Source of the DNA: Arion vulgaris | Lineage: Eukaryota > Mollusca > Gastropoda > Stylommatophora > Arionidae | Assembly (NCBI GenBank): GCA_020796225.1 | Contig: CM036764.1 | Span: forward strand, 21,404,733-21,468,732 | Direction of reading: 5' to 3' | Length of the DNA: 64,000 nt | Shown: one piece after another, positions 43,570-55,934 of the stretch | Layout: each line of letters begins with the position of its first letter | Position numbering within the stretch: the first letter of the stretch is position 1 | Notes under the pieces: generated by a model | The model's database searches: none | What the model saw: only the letters and a program-made list of their open reading frames with translations | Told to the model about the DNA's origin: nothing | Made by a program: the position numbers and the translations under genes

Positions 43570-44045
43570 GTAATATAAGTTTAATGTTCCTTCACGTTTA
43601 GAATACAGTGTTCAGTCCCCCAAGTTTCATGTGATATTCTTCAAGTTTAGCATCCAATATTTGGTCCTAAAAGTTTCATGATCAGTTTTGGTCCCTCAAG
43701 TTTAATATTTAATATGTTGTCAAAGTTTCATGACAAGTTTTGTTCCATCAAGTTTAGTATCCAATATGTGATCAATATTTAGTTCTAAAAGTTTCATGAT
43801 CAGTTTTGGTCTTTGAAGTTTAGTATTTGGTCCTAAAAGTTTCATGATCAGTTTTGGTATTTCAAGTTTAACATTCAATATTTGGTATTAAAAGTTTCAT
43901 GTTATCTCCTTCAAGTTTAGCATCCAATATTTGGTCAATATTTGGTCAATATTTGGTCAAATTTGTCAAAATTTGGTCAATATTTGGTCAATATTTGGTC
44001 AATATTTGGTCTTAAAAATTTCATTATCAGTTTTTGTCTTGAAGA
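43570..44045 (+). repeat. Irregular AT-rich repeats with 11-bp core
   Basis: Degenerate repeats of AAGTTTCATGATCAGTTTTG and CAATATTTGGTC. The stretch 43930-44010 is a cleaner 11-bp array of ATATTTGGTCA. Confidence 0.8.
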
Positions 44046-44049
44046 ATAA

Positions 44050-44625
44050 TATTCCATATCTAGTTCTACATGTTGGAAGTTTTGTTCTTCTAGTCACGTG
44101 ATTATAGATCTACCACAGGATGTTAACGCAGCTAGGCTCAAATTTATGATTGTGTTATTCGCGTTTGCTATTTTGTCAAATAGTTCTGAAGGACACGGGT
44201 GAATAATTTAAATGAAAACAAAAACTATTCGGTGTGAATTGGTCTATAATTTGGTTTATTTTGGAATCACAATTCACGATGACTGTCATGAGTAACATAC
44301 CAAAGCATCAATGATCCGTGCATGCCCCATTACTTCAAACAAAACCGTACCACCCATCACACAATTACGAGTTCTGTTGACATCCACTTTAGCGCGAAAA
44401 AGTAACCATGTCTGTGCAATAAATTATGAATGACAGTGCGTTTCTTCTATTTACACTATGACATCCGTGCTATTTGCCACTCACTTTTTTCTTCGATTAA
44501 ATTATTGTTGAATACTATAATGACTCATGGAAGATGTGCGCATCGCAGGGTTACTCAATGAAATCATTTCGCATGCTTTGTATAATGCGCATATTCCGGA
44601 TATCCTGAAGTAGTACGGTGAAACA
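44050..44625. other. Intergenic, no gene seen
   Basis: Mixed sequence without recognisable motif or repeat. Confidence 0.45.
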
Positions 44626-44626
44626 A

Positions 44627-44660
44627 ATATATATATATTTGTTATATATTTATATATTCG

Positions 44661-44707
<47 letters not shown>

Positions 44708-44715
44708 ATATATTT

Positions 44716-44762
<47 letters not shown>
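44627..44762. repeat. (AT)n microsatellite with ATTTG interruptions
   Basis: Two long AT dinucleotide runs are separated by ATTTGTTATATATTTGGT. The Ile/Tyr frame across it is an artefact. Confidence 0.96.
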
Positions 44763-44764
<2 letters not shown>

Positions 44765-44904
44765 TGGGACTTTCTGTATGATGACAATTTTCCGCCAGCG
44801 TAGACTAGAACCGGATGGAGGATAGACTAATTACTATTGCTTTATTTTATTAAAACGCTGAATTTGAAGAAAAAACTTGGGAAGACAATTCTTTCGTTAC
44901 AGAG

Positions 44905-45245
44905 AGGTTGATAAATGAGACTTTGTGAGATCGAGTTCCTAGTCCTATCGGAGACGGATGATAAAAAAATAGGTCCCGTGTTTAATTTGAGCACGTAAAA
45001 GAACTCTTGCAGTTCACAAATTTGAAGCGCATGTTGGAAAGTCAAGGCAAAATTCATTAGAAAAAAACTAAATATAAAATTCTTACAAAAGATCTTCACC
45101 ATTTTCTAAATTGCATCGACACCTAGTCGGTGCTACGGAGCTCGTGCACTGCAGCTGAGATCTGCATGTGTAAGAATAAAATCGGAGCACACATGGTTGC
45201 TCACCGAAGTGCAATTATGATGATCCTATCAAGTAGTCAATCAAA
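44905..45245 (+). mobile_element. SINE family F copy
   Basis: GAGATCGAGTTCCTAGTCCT, GGAGACGGATGATAAA, GGCAAAATTCATTAGAAAAA, GAGCTCGTGCACTGCAGCTG and AAAATCGGAGCACACATGGT are in family order. The tRNA-like head is missing. Confidence 0.78.
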
Positions 45246-46089
45246 TGAGACTCGATTCATCATCAGATTGTGTCGTTTTTACATCCGAATTTTGGTAGCA
45301 ATGAGTGTACACCAAATTACATTTGTTGCTCTGATGGTGTCCACGTACAGACTGATGCATTCTCATGGCTTGATATTTTCCTCCCAAATATCTATCTACC
45401 TTACCCTTATCTATCACTTTAAATATTGTTTTCAATAAAGTGTTACATTTTATATTAGACAAAAATAACTTATATTTCTAACTTATATTTGTGTTAGCAG
45501 TTCTCTGTTTTTCTCCTGGTTGCAGCTGCATTTATTTGTTGGTTGTTCTCTTATCTAGTTTTCATGACATTCGCCAAGCTTTTCTGTATATCCACAATTC
45601 GAAAAGTCTTAGTTCTGTTTTCCAGCAGTTTTTTTTTCATTGTTAACTTTTCTAATCCAAACACCATTGATGAACATATGTAAAACATGGTGATTCTCAC
45701 TGTCTATGTATTTATTATTTGTTTGGATGCTAATACCTGTCTCAAATTAGTAAATCTGTCTTGACCATTCCTATTCTCACCTTATCTTTTGTTTCGCTTC
45801 TTCATTATTCGTGATAACATTTTCCATAAAAACAAAGAGATATGTTTCTGTGTTTCACCGCATATTTCCATTGTATATTTCTTCTTCTTCTTCTTCTTCT
45901 TTTGTCCTTCTCTGCTTTTTTGCGTAGCAGGTTTAACTGATGATCGGTTTCCGAGATAATGCACGCTCGGTCGCTTGATATGGTGTGGTATTGTGGAGTT
46001 TTAAATCACGTATATTTCTTCAAACGTGATTTAAAAAAAAATTCCATTACTTTTTCTTTTTTAAATATTAAAGTCAGGTCCAATTTAGC

Positions 46090-46392
46090 GAAATCTACAT
46101 CAGAAAAAAAGTGTGGTACAACATCAGTACTGAGCTTCATCAACAACAACAAATGGTTCGGCCACATAATCAGAATACCAAAAAGACATTGCGCCCCAAA
46201 GAGCAATGTTACACCGATGCAGTGGATACAAAGCAAAAGGTCGCACACGCCAAAAGTTGATTTAAGAAATAACAGAAGCAGGAAAAAACCACTTTGTATG
46301 AAGCCCACACAAAAGCCGGTTCCAGAAATATCTTCTTATCCTGACACTGTGAGGCATAACATGATTAGAGGGAAGAAAAACAGAGAGATTAA
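46090..46392 (+). mobile_element. LINE 3' fragment
   Basis: NNNKWFGHIIRIPKRHCAPK and EISSYPDTVRHNMIRGKKN are shared with other tails at 2520, 5640 and 8735. It lies opposite in orientation to the surrounding LINE. Confidence 0.62.
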
Positions 46393-46817
46393 TTAATTCT
46401 TGCAATTCCTGTTTGTTCTTTGTTAAAAACACTGTCTCATCTGCATATCTAAATGAATTTAATGTAATTCTTTCTTCTCCTGATGTTAAACCCCGACATT
46501 ACTACCACTTTTTAAAAATGTTTTTTTAAAATAAATATCTGAATAGTTATATATATCTGTATCATATATATATATTTATATGTATAGCTCTGGGTCATAG
46601 AAATGTATATAAATAAAGTACAGCGATAGAGCACATTTCAATCTTACTCCTCTCTTTCTATATTAATATATGGTGACTATTTATTTTGCCAAGTCTTATC
46701 GCTTCTTCTTGTTTCAAGTGTACGCTACTAGATCATTGTAATGTCTCTACCATTCAAACCTATTTCTAGTAGATATTAAAATATTATTTTAAGATGCATT
46801 CTGTCGAAATCATTTCT

Positions 46818-46842
46818 ACAACATATATATATATATATATAT
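46818..46842. repeat. Microsatellite (AT)n
   Basis: A short AT dinucleotide run within the decayed LINE. Confidence 0.9.
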
Positions 46843-47808
46843 AGTATCGTTTTTGTTTGTATCTCTATGTTTGTTTCGGATTGTTATTTAGAAAAAAAAG
46901 TGCTTCTTTGTGCTGCAGTTCTTTTGAAAATCAGATTGATCTTGTATAACTTCTTTTCATATTTTATTCTGTGTTGTTTTCTGTGTGATCTTTGTGAATA
47001 TTTATAAGTTGTGATTCATCATGGTAATTGTTCTATAATCTGCACATTCCATTGTTCTTTTATTTCTTGGGGAAAGACTACAAAGACTGGTGTTTTCAAA
47101 TCTCTTGGTATGCGTCCCGTACTATAAATATTATTATACAGAATTGTAATAATATATGTCAAGTTCTTCAAAGATTTCGAGGTTTTATATTTTTATATTA
47201 TCTAGTCTAATAGTTTTTCTTCTTTTCAGTGTTTTCTTATGCTTTCTCTACTTTTGCTTTGAATATTCTTAGTACTTCATATGTGGTGTAGATTTGATTT
47301 CTTTGTTATCGAGGTAAAGCTATTTAATATTTTCTATCAATCTATTTGATATTTCTTTCTCTTTAAAAATAGTTTCTTATTTTTTGTTTCTGAAACATTC
47401 TGTCACGTTTTCATCACTTTTCATTTTCATAATTTGATTTATTGCCATTAATGTCTTTTTGGACTTGTTTCTATTTTTCATATCTTCTATATGTTTACAT
47501 TTAATTTCTATCCATATTTATCTTAATTGTCTGCACATCTATCATGCTCACTGTCACATTATTTATGATTTCATTAGTCATCCATATTTGATTTTTCTTT
47601 TTCTCTTTATTTGTTAATCCTTCGTTCGCTGTCTATAAGCTTAATTTTCCCCAGCAATCCCATTTATTATCTAGTTACGAGTATGTGGACTTTCTCTTAT
47701 TTATTCTTTATTGCTTTCTGTCGTCATCTTGTATATTTCTGTCTTACTTTGACCACATACTTTCTTTATCTATCTCGTTGTTTGAGTGCCCACTGTTTCT
47801 ACTTAAGA

Positions 47809-48059
47809 CATGGGCGCCGCAGGGGAAGGGGGCACTTGCCTCCCCCTGGATTGATTGAAAATAGTCAAATAATGTTACTTTTGGTTATATACATATATTG
47901 TGTTAATAAAAATTTGGTTGCTACAGTATGCCCTTCATTACTACAGTGTCCTGTCCGTTCGTTCACCATACAAATACGCTACAGTAAATTAAAACTACAT
48001 TAAAACATTACTAAAAATATTTTGCCCCCCCCTAGAAAATTTTTCTGCGGGCGCCTCTG
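47809..48059. mobile_element. hAT-like non-autonomous element, 251 bp, 8-bp target duplication
   Basis: The ends are CATGGGCGCCGCAGG and the complement of CTGCGGGCGCCTCTG, an imperfect terminal inverted repeat. ACTTAAGA flanks it exactly at 47801-47808 and 48060-48067. An 8-bp duplication and CA(N)GGGCG ends fit hAT. No transposase is encoded. Confidence 0.88.
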
Positions 48060-48290
48060 ACTTAAGATTATATACCATTTTTATTATCGGACCATTTAGT
48101 ATTGGTTGCTGTTAGTATGTGGTCTGAGTTTACGTGTGTCCCAGTCCAAGTTCTTGCTTTTATATTATTATTATTATTAATATTATTATTACTTTTATAT
48201 TTTACCTTTATTCTGTCATAGTCAGTTTTGTTCCATTAATTGTCTCTGCTACTTTGTTATGTATATATGTACTATGTTATGTATATGTGT

Positions 48291-48512
48291 AGGTGGTTCA
48301 TGTGGCCTAGGGTTAGTGACTCGGTCTATTAACCTCGACGTTCTGAGTTCGAATCATGCTGCAGATAGTTTGCAAATTGTTTCGCGTGGATTTTAACAAA
48401 AGGACGATTGCATCACCCGTTTACAAAGCAATGACAAACTACTGAACGTAATAATGTCTAGAGAAATCACAAGCAGCGTTACAAAGCTGGGGTTGATTCG
48501 CAAAGTCCTGTA
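48291..48512 (+). mobile_element. SINE family D copy with target duplication
   Basis: Head TGTGGCCTAGGGTTAGTGAC, B box GAGTTCGAATCATG, body GCAATGACAAACTACTGAAC. Flanks at about 48263-48286 and 48520-48543 share TATG(T/)GTACT(A/T)TGTTATGT, a likely target duplication. Confidence 0.83.
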
Positions 48513-48842
48513 AAGTCCATATGTGTACTTTGTTATGTTTATAATCTTCGTATCGGTTGTTCGAACAATGTCTTACATATCAGTAGTTTATATTCTCCCT
48601 AGAACTTTATTAAACAGTCTCCTCTGTCAGTTATTTTCCTCACACTGTATCATCGTTCTACGAAATATATTTATTTTCCTTTACTGCTTTAGCATTCCTG
48701 CCTCTTATAACCAACAGTATATCTGTTGATTTGACTATCTTTAGTTTGTTGTGTAATTCATTATACAATTCTTACATTGTCTCTTCATTATAGTTCCAAG
48801 TTAATGCATATGTTTCAATAACAAATATGTCCGTGATTTTAT

Positions 48843-48922
48843 TTTCAGTTTCAGTAGAATTGTTTTGTTACTATATGTCTAGTTCAGTTTCAGTAGAATT
48901 GTTTTGTTACTATATGTCTAGT
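48843..48922 (+). repeat. 39-bp tandem duplication
   Basis: CAGTTTCAGTAGAATTGTTT plus TGTTACTATATGTCTAGTT occurs twice in direct succession. Confidence 0.9.
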
Positions 48923-49004
48923 TTAAATACAATATTTATATTCTTCCTTTGATGCTGGTTTTCTGAATAAATAAATATGTGCTTTTATGTTCTGATATAC
49001 TGTC

Positions 49005-52000
49005 TACTGTCCTCGGCTTGTGGGTGTTAGCTGCAGATGATATCTCAGGACATTTCTTGCATCAACATCATATATCGTCGTGTGGGTGTTAGCTGCAGAT
49101 GATATCTCTGGACATTCTTGCATCAACATCATATATCGTCGTGTGGGTGTTAGCTGTAGATGATATCTCAGGACATTCTTGCATCAACATCATATATCGT
49201 CGTGTGGGTGTTAGCTGCAGATGATATCTCTGGACATTCTTGCATCAACAGCATATATCGTCGTGTGGGTGTTAGCTGCAGATGATATCTCAGGACATTT
49301 CTTGCATCAACCGCATATATCGTCGTGTGGGTGCTAGCTGCAGATGATATCTCAGGACATTCTTGCATCAACCGCATATATCGTCGTGTGGGTGTTAGCT
49401 GCAGATGATATCTCAGGACATTCTTGCATCAACCGCATATATCGTCGTGTGGGTGTTAGCTGCAGATGATATCTCAGGACATTCTTGCATCAACCGCATA
49501 TATCGTCGTCTGGGTGTTAGCTGCAGATGATATCTCAGGACATTCTTGCATCAACCGCATATATCGTCGTGTGGGTGTTAGCTGCAATGTATCTCAGGAC
49601 ATTCTTGCATCAACATCATATATCGTCGTGTGGGTGTTAGCTGCAGATGATATCTCGGACATTCTTGCATCAACAGCATATATCTGTCGTGTGGATGTTA
49701 GCTGCAATGATATCTCAGGACATTTCTTGCATCAACCATATATTGTCGTGTGGTGTTAGCTGTAGATGATATCTCAGGACATTTCTTGCATCAACATCAT
49801 ATATTGTCGTGTGGGTGTTAGCTGCAGATGATATCTCAGGACATTCTTGCATCAACAGCATATATTGTCGTGTGGGTGTTAGCTGCAGATGATATCTCAG
49901 GACATTTCTTGCATCAACATCATATATCGTCGTGTGGGTGTTAGCTGTAGATGATATCTCTGGACATTCTTGCATCAACAGCATATATTGTCGTGTGGAT
50001 GTTAGCTGCAGATGATATCTCAGGACATTTCTTGCATCAACATCATATATTGTCGTGTGGGTGTTAGCTGCAGATGATATCTCAGGACATTCTTGCATCA
50101 ACATCATATATCGTCGTGTGGGTGTTAGCTGTAGATTATATCTCTGGACATTCTTGCATCAACAGCATATATCGTCGTGTGGGTGTTAGCTGCAGATGAT
50201 ATCTCGGACATTCTTGCATCAACATCATATATGTCGTGTGGGTAGCTGAGATGTATCAGGACATTCTTTCATCAACATCATATATTGTCGTGGATGTTAG
50301 TGAGATGATATCTCAAAGACATTCTTTCATCAACATCTATATTGTCGTGTGGGTGTTTTTGCAGATGATATCTCAGGACATTTTGCATCAACGCATATAT
50401 CGTCGTGGGTGTTAGCTGCAGTATATATCTCGACATTTTTCATCAACTATATTGGTGTGAGGTGATAGGTTAGATGATATTCAGGACATTCTTGACAACA
50501 TCATATAATTCGTCGTTTGGGGTTGCGTGATTATATCTTGGACATTCTTTCATCAACAGCATATATCGTCGTGGGTTCCAGATATATCTCGGACATTTCT
50601 TCATCAACATATATATTGTTGTGGTGTTGCTGCAGATGATTCTCAGGACATTCTCATCAACATCATATATAGTCATGTGGATGTAGCTGCAGATGATATC
50701 TCAGGACAGTTCTTTCATCAACATCATATATTGTCGTGTGTTTATCTGCAGATATATCCAGGACATTTCTGATCAACCGCAATATCGTCTGTAGGTGTTA
50801 GCTGCAATGATATCTCAGACATTTCTTGCATCAACATCAATAGTCGGTGGTGTTACTGCAGATGATATCTCAGGACATTCTTCATCAAAAGCATATATAC
50901 GAGTGTATTGTTTCTCAGTGATTCTCAGGACATTCTTTCATCAACATCATATATTGTCGTGTGGATGTTAGCTGCAGATGATATCTCAGGACATTTCTTG
51001 CATCAACCGCATATATCGTCGTGTGGGTGTTAGCTGCAGATGATATCTCAGGACATTCTTGCATCAAAGGCATATATCGTCGTGTGGGTGTTAGCTGCAG
51101 ATGATATCTCAGGACATTCTTGCATCAACCGCATATATCGTCGTGTGGGTGTTAGCTGCAAATGATATCTCAGGACATTCTTGCATCAACCGCATATATC
51201 GTCGTGTGGGTGTTAGCTGCAAATGATATATCAGGGCATTCTTGCACCAACCGCATATATCGTCGTGTGGATGTTAGCTGCAGATGATATCTCAGGACAT
51301 TTCTTGCATCAACCGCATATATCGTCGTGTGGGTGTTAGCTGCAGATGATATCTCAGGACATTCTTGCATCAAAGGCATATATCGTCGTGTGGGTGTTAG
51401 CTGCAAATGATATCTCAGGACATTCTTGCATCAACCGCATATATCGTCGTGTGGGTGTTAGCTGCAGATGATATCTCAGGACATTCTTGCATCAACCGCA
51501 TATATCGTCGTGTGGGTGTTAGCTGCAAATGATATATCAGGGCATTCTTGCACCAACCGCATATATCGTCGTGTGGGTGTTAGCTGCAGATGATATCTCA
51601 GGACATTTTGCATCAACCGCATATATCGTCGTGTGGTGTTAGCTGCAGATGATATCTCAGGACATTCTTGCATCAACCGCATATATCGTCGTTTGGGTGT
51701 TAGCTGCAGATGATATCTCAGGACATTCTTGCATCAACCGCATATATCGTCGTGTGGGTGTTAGCTGCAGATGATATCTCAGGACATTTTTGCATCAACC
51801 GCATATATCGTCGTGTGGGTGTTAGCTGCAGATGATATCTCAGGACATTCTTGCATCAACCGCATATATCGTCGTTTGGGTGTTAGCTGCAGATGATATC
51901 TCAGGACATTCTTGCATCAACCGCATATATCGTCGTGTGGGTGTTAGCTGCAGATGATATCTCAGGACATTCTTGCATCAACCGCATATATCGTCGTGTG

Positions 52001-52125
52001 GGTGTTAGCTGCAGATGATATCTCAGGACATTTTTGCATCAACCGCATATATCGTCGTGTGGGTGTTAGCTGCAAATGATATATCAGGACATTCTTGCAT
52101 CAACCGCATATATCGTCGATGAATG
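49005..52125 (+). repeat. 61-bp satellite, about 51 units
   Basis: Unit GTCGTGTGGGTGTTAGCTGC, then AGATGATATCTCAGGACATT, then CTTGCATCAACCGCATATAT and C. CATCAACATC and CATCAACCGC variants mark left and right domains, respectively. The right part (50990-52110) is nearly homogeneous. The middle (50220-50930) is full of single-base losses. Because 61 is not a multiple of three, all frames appear open; I do not regard it as coding. Confidence 0.97.
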
Positions 52126-52324
52126 TATCAGAGGGATGTTTGTTAGTATCTTAGCGACTGCCTATTGAAGAAGACACTCAAATTAATGTTTAATATATCC
52201 AGCATTTTATGAAGTTTGAAATTACACGATTTACAAGTAGAGGTGGATGCATGAGATTTCAGTATTTGCTCTATATACATCTCTGTTCATATATGTGTTA
52301 CACGTTTTTCAAGTAGAGGTGGAT

Positions 52325-52470
52325 GCATGAGGGAAAGAGTGAGAAATATGTTTAACCAGCGAGTCATGGAAACCACCAATATAAATATCATGCGACGTCT
52401 TATGGGGGCGACTGAACACCTATAGATCTGCCGTAGTCTATAACGTCGGCTCAATTATAGCTATTAACCA
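52325..52470 (+). mobile_element. SINE-like family E fragment
   Basis: TTTAACCAGCGAGTCATGGA, CGACTGAACACCTATAGATC and ATAACGTCGGCTCAATTA match copies at 9905 and 58545. Confidence 0.62.
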
Positions 52471-52479
52471 ATCTTCATA

Positions 52480-52765
52480 TTTTGTTTCGTCCGTGTGTTG
52501 CCGAGACTTGCAAGGGAGCAAAGAATAGTAACACTGTGACCTATAAGGCATGTCGTAAGAGGCGACTGATATAGGGGACCTAGGGAAGCTACTCTAGTAG
52601 TAAATAAAAAGCCTCGCAGACATCGGATTTGCTGGCCTACTTGTAGGTGTACAACTGGCACAACGCTCAATCGTTCTTAGGCTCAGATCACATACAAATC
52701 ACAATGAGTGGTTAAGAAGTGGTCGATATGGAACGTTCTAAAAAGAAGCAGAAATAAGAAGAATA
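52480..52765 (+). mobile_element. SINE family Z copy
   Basis: TGTTGCCGAGACTTGCAAGG, AGCAAAGAATAGTAACACTG, GGCATGTCGTAAGAGGCGAC, GGTGTACAACTGGCACAACG and AGTGGTCGATATGGAACGTT are in family order. Confidence 0.82.
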
Positions 52766-52769
52766 TATT

Positions 52770-53375
52770 TGCTTTTTCATTTTGAGTCTGGAGCTTCCAT
52801 CAATAATTTATTTGTTTGCTTTGTAATCAAATTCTACAGTTTGTTTTCTTAAACTATTGTCCTAATATTTCATTCTTCTATATTCAGATGTCTCTTTTAG
52901 TTTTCTGATGGTTTTCCCAGATTAAAACCTTTACTGAATATCAGACATTTGTCAGTATAATCTTTCTTACTCATTGAGCTCTCATCAAAAACCTGTTAAT
53001 ATTCACTGAGATTAATTCCCAGGGGTCAAATGTCACTTGTATTTCGATTTTCAATTTGTTTGTATTCCATTTCTATCTATAGGGTTATATACGGTGAGCT
53101 CCCATTATCTTCCTATAATTCCCAGCCGTTATTTGTAAAAAATATATTTTCTGTGCCACACTTTTCACTCTTTCGATTCTGTGAGTCATTTATATAAATA
53201 TATATATAGATATATTGTCTGACTTGCTGTCTTGTAACTAGGTTTCTTTAACTGCGCTTATGCAGTTGAGCCAGTTAGTCAAAACTCTTGCTCGTGGTTT
53301 GGTTACAGCAGCGGTACTTGAGATATATTTATTGATTGGAAACTAAAATTGCCCCTGATCAGTGAATATACGTTA
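52770..53375. other. AT-rich intergenic, no gene seen
   Basis: T-rich sequence with no recognised motif. Confidence 0.45.
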
Positions 53376-53378
53376 GAA

Positions 53379-53488
53379 CAGAGGCGGCTCGTGATAATTT
53401 TTGTTGGTGGGGCCAGACACAACTTTTCGGAAAAATGTTGGTTTTGGGTTGTAATATTTAAATTTATAAACTGATAAATACACGTTAC
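53379..53488 (+). mobile_element. hAT-like element (CAGTGGCGGCTCG family), left part
   Basis: It starts CAGAGGCGGCTCGTGATAAT and matches 54217-54330 as far as AAATACACGTTACAC. The right end is missing. A family C SINE follows at 53496-53655 (minus). Confidence 0.72.
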
Positions 53489-53495
53489 ACATTTC

Positions 53496-53655
53496 GTTGG
53501 CGTCTTCAGTTCTCAATGCTTTACGATATCAATTTGAGGCTGGCTCGATCTGAGAGCCGATATGGTCCGGAAAAAAATTCTACCACCACTGTAGAATTGA
53601 ACCCGAACCAAGAAACTAATAACCTAGTGAGCTAACTATTATGCTATCCGTCTTT
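53496..53655 (-). mobile_element. SINE family C copy
   Basis: On the minus strand, AGCATAATAGTTAGCTCACT heads GGTTCGGGTTCAATTCTACA and GGACCATATCGGCTCTCAGA. Confidence 0.72.
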
Positions 53656-53659
53656 ATTT

Positions 53660-54208
53660 GCGATGTGTTGTTTTTGTGTGATAAGAAAGTCATTCTTTTT
53701 CATTCATGAAGTAATTTAGTTTCTGTTTTAATATTTTCATTTCGAACAATTATCATAAAGCGTTCTTTATTCTTATTTTGTTTTTATTTCTGCTCCTCGA
53801 TAGTAATATTATTATTTATTATATTTTTCAGCTAACGTTAGATGTTACATAAGATATGCAAGCAATTTTTCCATACCGTTCTATTCATGGTAGTATGCGT
53901 AATATCCTCTTTGAAAATAAGTACGATATTTATCGCTTCTCTCAGTAAAGTTGGTTTCACGATATCTCTACGGCGTCCTTTTTTTTCGTGAACCCTTTAT
54001 ATTAAACAATTCTTGCGGTGTGATTCTTTGATCATTTATTCTCAGATCTTGCCCAGCATATCTCCATTATCTCTTTCTTGTAACAGTTTTTCATTATTAC
54101 TTGATCAGACATTTCTTTGATTTCATCACTTCTTCTGAACTCGTTCCATTTTATGTTCATATGTTTCGCAGAAATCTATTTTCAAATGCATTCAACTTGC
54201 TTTCTATA
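53660..54208. other. AT-rich intergenic, no gene seen
   Basis: T-rich, possibly antisense of old LINE sequence; no motif is firm. Confidence 0.45.
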
Positions 54209-54216
54209 CCTATAGT

Positions 54217-54381
54217 CATTGGCGGCTCGTGATCATTTTTGTTGGTGGGACCAGACATAAATTTTTGGAAAAATCGTGGTTTCAGTTAGGATATATTTTA
54301 ATGTATAAAATAATAAATACAAGTTACACTTTACTTTTGGTGGGCCCTGCCCCACTGGCCCTTAATGACGAGCCGCCACTG
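54217..54381 (+). mobile_element. hAT-like non-autonomous element, complete, 165 bp
   Basis: The ends CATTGGCGGCTCGT and the complement of ACGAGCCGCCACTG form the inverted repeat. CCTATAGT flanks it at 54209-54216 and 54382-54389. It is too short to encode a transposase. Confidence 0.9.
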
Positions 54382-54898
54382 CCTATAGTAATATAACATT
54401 GACAAATGTGTTGACACATGTAACATACCTTTCTCTACCCGATATTTGACGGCACACACAATGTATATATATATAATTATATAAAACAGCAGCAAGAGTA
54501 GCACAAGAAATACTTGACTAACTAAAAGAAATATATTTCAGTTTGAAATGCAATCTAGTTAGTTGCGCTGCACTAGAACAAAAATCGGGAACGAAAGAGA
54601 ACAAAAATAGGAAGGGGAACAGTTGAGAAGCAATTTTCATTTAATAAAGTTATTTATTCAGTTTGAAACTTGTATAATTTCTTGTCTGTCTGGCGCACAT
54701 TGACCGCTATTTGATTTTGTATTATCAGTTTTCAACTCATTATTTTGTTTTGTGTTAGATTATTTTATAACAAAGAAATAGTAAACCAGAAAAAAAACCT
54801 TTTATTTTAATCTTTACTTCTTCTGTAAAATACTTGATGTTTTGTGCTTTGTTTTATTATATGAAGGTAAGATAATATTGTCTCCTATAATATTGTCT

Positions 54899-55133
54899 AT
54901 GGCGTCTGTGGCCTAGGGGTTAGTGGTCTATTAACCCCGACGTTCTGAGTTCGAATCACGCTGCGGACAGTTTGGTTGCAAATTGTTTCCGTTGATTTTA
55001 ACAAAAAGACGATGACACCACAGGTTCAGAAAGCAATGGCAAACTACTGAACGTATAAGTGGTGCCTAGAAAATCAACGACTCGTTTACTGTGGTTGATG
55101 GCTACGTCCTTTAGGATATGCCACGACTTTCAT
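54899..55133 (+). mobile_element. SINE family D copy
   Basis: Head GTGGCCTAGGGGTTAGTGGT, B box GAGTTCGAATCACG, body GCAATGGCAAACTACTGAAC and GTATAAGTGGTGCC. It is the best family D copy. Confidence 0.85.
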
Positions 55134-55199
55134 TTCATAATATTGTCTAGTCAGTAATGTATCATGTAATATTGGGAAGTCAAGGATATTTTACTATAG

Positions 55200-55420
55200 A
55201 AAGTGTTGTTAAGTCGTAAGAGTGGTGGATTCACTGCAGAAAGAGATTTAGATCGTTGCTCAGTTCAAGTTTATGGTATGGGGTTGTGACGATACCAAAA
55301 CAGAGAGGGTACGGTGAGCAAATGGACTTTATGATGGCTGCTACATCGGAGGACAGAGCACGAATGGGAGTGTCAATGTTCCATGACGTCGATTGTACTA
55401 CATAACATAACATAACAGCG
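55200..55420 (+). mobile_element. LINE 3' end with (CATAA)n tail
   Basis: GAGCACGAATGGGAGTGTC, CATGACGTCGATTGTACTAC and ATAACATAACATAAC match the end of the inverted LINE at 32735-33135, so both copies finish with the same tail. Confidence 0.75.
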
Positions 55421-55934
55421 AGTGTACGGGGAATTAGATGGTAACAAAAGACCGGTTCGAGGATAGAAACAACGATTCAAGGAGACATCTTAATGTGTCT
55501 CTAAAAAAATGTCATTATACATCACGTGCTGGAATCTGTCGCAGTAGATTGTCCAAATGTAATGTTGCAACACCAAAAGGGGAACTCACATTTGCTTTGT
55601 AGTACTAGATCAATGTACTCGTAGATAGATAATTCCGATTACGATATTTTATTATTCTGAGTTCTTATGTATCTGCATGACTACCCGTGTATATATGCTC
55701 CATTTATTTACAACTAAATGTAATCATTATCACATCCCCATATTATGGACGAGCCTACATATTCCATGCATTACACACTTCTGAATAATTTTACGCATTT
55801 TAGAAAACTCCCACTGATATGTGGAAATGTATATGTGTAATAAACTAACCAATAGGATGACAAATCAATATCACGTGTCGTTATTTCGTGTTTGAAGTTG
55901 CTAATCAATTTGTTGTTAAAAGTTCATACACATT

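Larger units (their letters stand above)
45250..48790 (-). mobile_element. Decayed LINE (endonuclease and reverse transcriptase) with stacked insertions
   Basis: Minus-strand blocks run from right to left. The endonuclease reads YNELHNKLKIVKSTDILLVI, RGDCLIKF and CKTLFEQPIRRLYT near 48530-48780. DCGSDH-like sequence is near 48110. The RT reads ECADYRTITMMNHNLKIF-like near 47020-47060, RGVRLKCALSLYFIYIS near 46620 and FRYADETVFLTKNKQEL (YADD box, last Asp changed to Glu) near 46455. Stops and frameshifts occur throughout. A SINE D copy, a hAT-like element and a plus-strand LINE fragment are inserted in it. Confidence 0.72.

Noticed and set aside
44618..44803. Ile/Tyr-rich short protein
   Set aside because: It spans (AT)n microsatellites.
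49168..51682. Multiple frames such as MQECPEISSAANTHTTIY
   Set aside because: They are translations of the 61-bp satellite, which is open in all frames.
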